A DNA stretch of 6,028 bases from Pseudobdellovibrionaceae bacterium (lineage in GTDB: Bacteria; Bdellovibrionota; Bdellovibrionia; Bdellovibrionales; JAMPXM01). The translations under genes were made by a program, and so were the position numbers. Positions 3,955 to 6,028 of the stretch are shown one piece after another (positions within the stretch are counted from its first letter, which is position 1; each line of letters starts with the position of its first letter). A model generated the notes under the pieces. The model ran no database searches and was not told the DNA's origin. It saw nothing but the letters and a program-made list of their open reading frames with translations. The stretch spans positions 1 to 6,028 of the forward strand of contig CAJYOV010000509.1 of NCBI GenBank assembly GCA_913776405.1, given 5' to 3'.

Positions 3955-6028
3955 ATGGATGTGCACGAGCCCGCACCGTCTCGAAAGAGCGGATCAATTC
4001 TATCGCTGAGCCTTCACCGACTCAAAAAGACGCCGCGCGCTCTCCATCGCGCTATTGCCACAAGGAAGAGCGTTTTTAAATTAGGCCGCAACGTGCAGAG
4101 CCTCTCGCACGCCGACCGTATTTCATTTCTTATCGATGCGGACCGCTTTTTTCAATGCTTCGCGGAGGCGCTCGCTCGTGCAGAAAAGCAGATTCTGATT
4201 CTCGGGTGGGACACCGACACGCGCACCGAATTACCGCTTCCAGATGATTCACAATTTAATTTTCGCTTTCCAGAGGTTTGGAAAATTCGTGGAACGGCGC
4301 CGCTTGGAGAGTTTGTCCAGTTTCTGGTCGATCAAAAACCCGATCTTTGCGTCTCGGTCTTGAGCTGGGACTTTTCGTTTATCTATCTGCTTGAGCGCGA
4401 AGCCTTTCCGTCGCTTCGGTTTTCGACGTTAAACAAGCGATCGACTCGCGTCCGATACGTGCTCGATAAAGAACATCCTGCGCTTGCGAGCCACCACCAA
4501 AAAATCGTTGTTGTTGACGATCGCGTCGCCTTTTCGGGCGGGCTTGATCTGACGCAAAGACGTTGGGACACGCCCGAGCACAAAGCAGACGACCTAAGAC
4601 GCGTCGATCCGGGCGGGCATCTCTACGGCCCCTTTCACGATGTGCAGATGTGCGTGCAGGGGGAGACCGCCGCTCACCTAGGAAATCTCGCCAGACAACG
4701 GTGGTTAAACGCCACCGGCGAACATCTAAAACAGCCCGAACAAGCTGTGCAAGCGGCGTGGCCGCCAAGTGCGAGAATCGATCTTGAAAACGTCGAGGTC
4801 GGTCTCTCAAGAACGGAGCCTCTGCACAAAGGCAAGCCGGTCTTCGAGGTCGAACGCTTATTTCTCGATTCGATTCGAACCGCAAAGCGTTTTATCTATT
4901 TCGAGAATCAATATTTCACCTCGCCGCTAATTGCAAAAGCGATTGCAAAACGGCTGCGCGAGACCGACGGGCCAGAAGTCGTTCTCGTTTTGCCACGAGA
5001 TCAAACCGGTTGGATCGAAGAGGGCACGATGGGGCTTCTCAGGAGCCAAGCGCTCAGGCTCTTGAAACAGGCCGATCACTTCGATCGATTTCGTTGCTTT
5101 TGTCCAATCGTGCCGGACATTGGCGACGACTACGTTAAGGTTCACTCGAAGGTCACAATCATCGACGATCAATTTGTCCGAATCGGTTCGGCGAATATGA
5201 ACAGCCGAAGCATGGGCCTCGATACCGAATGCGATCTCTCAATTGAGGCCAAAGGTCGCCCTGACGTCGTCGCATCGATCGCTCGTTTGCGCCGAGAACT
5301 CTTGGGTGAACACCTAGACATCGAGCCTGCCGAGTTCGATGCACGTTTTCTCTTAAATGGGTCTCTCGTCGATACAGTGGACTCGTTCGTCGGACGCGAG
5401 AGAACTTTGATGCCGCTCGAGCCGCATGTGCCTGAATGGGTCGCAAACGTGGCGCCACCTCGCCAATGGATTGATCCGTCTGCGCCCCATGGAATTCGCA
5501 GGTGGTTCTTTAAGAAACTGCGAAGCCGAACACTCCAGGCGGTGATCGCGTTGGCCCTTTTTGCGCTCGTCGTCAGGCTTCTACCAGGAATCTTTCAAGC
5601 CCTAGACGATTCGTGGTCGTGGGTGCGCTCGTGGTCCCCTTTGAAAATCGCAGCTTGGATTGAATCATTTCGACAGGAACCCTGGGCCATACCTGCTGTG
5701 CTTTTGAGCATGGTCGCTGGCTGCTTTCTTTTCGTGCCAATCACCGCTATGTTCGTCGGGCTCGCGTTTGTCTTTCCACCCGTGGTCGCACTCTGCGTGA
5801 GCCTCACAGGTGGCGTGATAGCAGCCCAAATCTTGTATTGGGTCGGGCAGTATTGGTCGTATTCGAGAAGTCAGTTTCTACACCGACCTCTCGTTCAGAA
5901 AATCTCGCGCCAGATAACGCGCCAGATGAACCGTGGGGGATTGGCCGCCGTGACTGCAATTCGCATGACTCCTATCGCACCGTTCGCGGTGGTCAGTGTC
6001 GTCGCGGGCGGTCTTCGATTGCGACTTC
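3955..6028 (+). CDS. Phospholipase D-like / VTT (DedA-like) membrane fusion protein, 3' end missing
   Basis: The frame is open for 691 codons from the ATG at 3955 to the right edge. After a basic N-terminal stretch (1-42), the first PLD domain (about 44-275) carries GRN (44-46), LGWD (83-86) and the HKD motif His181-x-Lys183-x4-Asp188, followed by SGG and RRWDTPEHK. The second (about 298-450) has ENQYF (317-321), His397-x-Lys399-x4-Asp404 and GSANMNSRS. Two HKD motifs form one active site that acts on phosphodiesters by a covalent His intermediate, as in phospholipase D and cardiolipin synthase. A linker and a membrane helix (about 528-545) lead into a VTT/SNARE-associated domain (about 560 on) with helices and RMTPIAPF (670-677) followed by an AGG. 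PLD-VTT fusions are known in proteobacteria, but their role is unsettled; phospholipid remodelling or transfer in the inner membrane is inferred. A GTG at 4093 is an alternative start close to the first conserved motif, but it would remove the GRN motif's opening residues. Confidence 0.93.
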   Translation, partial: MDVHEPAPSRKSGSILSLSLHRLKKTPRALHRAIATRKSVFKLGRNVQSLSHADRISFLIDADRFFQCFAEALARAEKQILILGWDTDTRTELPLPDDSQFNFRFPEVWKIRGTAPLGEFVQFLVDQKPDLCVSVLSWDFSFIYLLEREAFPSLRFSTLNKRSTRVRYVLDKEHPALASHHQKIVVVDDRVAFSGGLDLTQRRWDTPEHKADDLRRVDPGGHLYGPFHDVQMCVQGETAAHLGNLARQRWLNATGEHLKQPEQAVQAAWPPSARIDLENVEVGLSRTEPLHKGKPVFEVERLFLDSIRTAKRFIYFENQYFTSPLIAKAIAKRLRETDGPEVVLVLPRDQTGWIEEGTMGLLRSQALRLLKQADHFDRFRCFCPIVPDIGDDYVKVHSKVTIIDDQFVRIGSANMNSRSMGLDTECDLSIEAKGRPDVVASIARLRRELLGEHLDIEPAEFDARFLLNGSLVDTVDSFVGRERTLMPLEPHVPEWVANVAPPRQWIDPSAPHGIRRWFFKKLRSRTLQAVIALALFALVVRLLPGIFQALDDSWSWVRSWSPLKIAAWIESFRQEPWAIPAVLLSMVAGCFLFVPITAMFVGLAFVFPPVVALCVSLTGGVIAAQILYWVGQYWSYSRSQFLHRPLVQKISRQITRQMNRGGLAAVTAIRMTPIAPFAVVSVVAGGLRLRL

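Noticed and set aside
3825..4079. Plus-strand open frame of 84 codons starting with GTG between the exported-protein and PLD-VTT genes
   Set aside because: It has no ribosome site, a low-complexity Ser/Arg/Lys composition, and overlaps the PLD-VTT start in another frame. The PLD-VTT frame with its clear motifs explains the sequence.
4379..4885. Minus-strand open frame of 168 codons inside the PLD-VTT gene
   Set aside because: It is extremely Arg-rich with no domain, and lies opposite the first PLD domain including its HKD motif. It is an antisense shadow.

Overview
The window reads as a compact stretch of a Gram-negative bacterial chromosome of roughly balanced to slightly GC-rich composition. 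It has a lipoprotein signal peptide, a Sec-type exported protein, an undecaprenyl-diphosphatase and a large membrane-anchored phospholipase D-like protein. The style of the genes (short intergenic gaps, an exported protein of no recognised family, a class IV aminotransferase next to a TetR regulator) would fit Bdellovibrionota or a related predatory or delta-proteobacterial lineage. That is an impression, not something the sequence proves. There is no tRNA, rRNA, transposase, phage gene or CRISPR array, and no gene-free stretch longer than about 170 bases.

Left third (1-1492), all on the minus strand. The transcription unit starts with uppP (undecaprenyl-diphosphatase). Its stop codon overlaps the GTG start of a DCC-family (DUF393) thiol-disulfide protein, so the two are probably translationally coupled. 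About 100 bases further on, past a 40-base array of five degenerate 8-bp repeats, a lipoprotein gene starts and runs off the left edge.

Middle (1568-3137), plus strand. A PLP-dependent class IV aminotransferase is divergent from uppP. Its last ~33 codons as printed are out of frame: a one-base shift near 2455-2469 restores the family's C-terminal motif and moves the stop to 2552. A TetR-family regulator follows.

Right part (3168-6028). A Sec-exported protein of unknown function lies on the minus strand, convergent with the tetR-like gene and divergent from the last gene. The last gene (3955 to beyond the right edge, plus strand) is the largest in the window. It is a fusion of two phospholipase D HKD domains with a C-terminal VTT/DedA-like membrane domain, open for 691 codons without a stop.

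The most striking signal is regulatory. At least three genes (uppP, the TetR regulator, the PLD-VTT fusion) lack a usable Shine-Dalgarno sequence, and each has a good -35/-10 pair whose -10 box ends only 7-8 bases before the ATG. This suggests leaderless transcripts. The exported-protein and lipoprotein genes have clear Shine-Dalgarno sequences. Functionally, uppP (recycling of the C55 lipid carrier) and the PLD-VTT protein (lipid headgroup chemistry plus a domain family linked to lipid transport) both point to envelope lipid metabolism. No single pathway joins all the genes.
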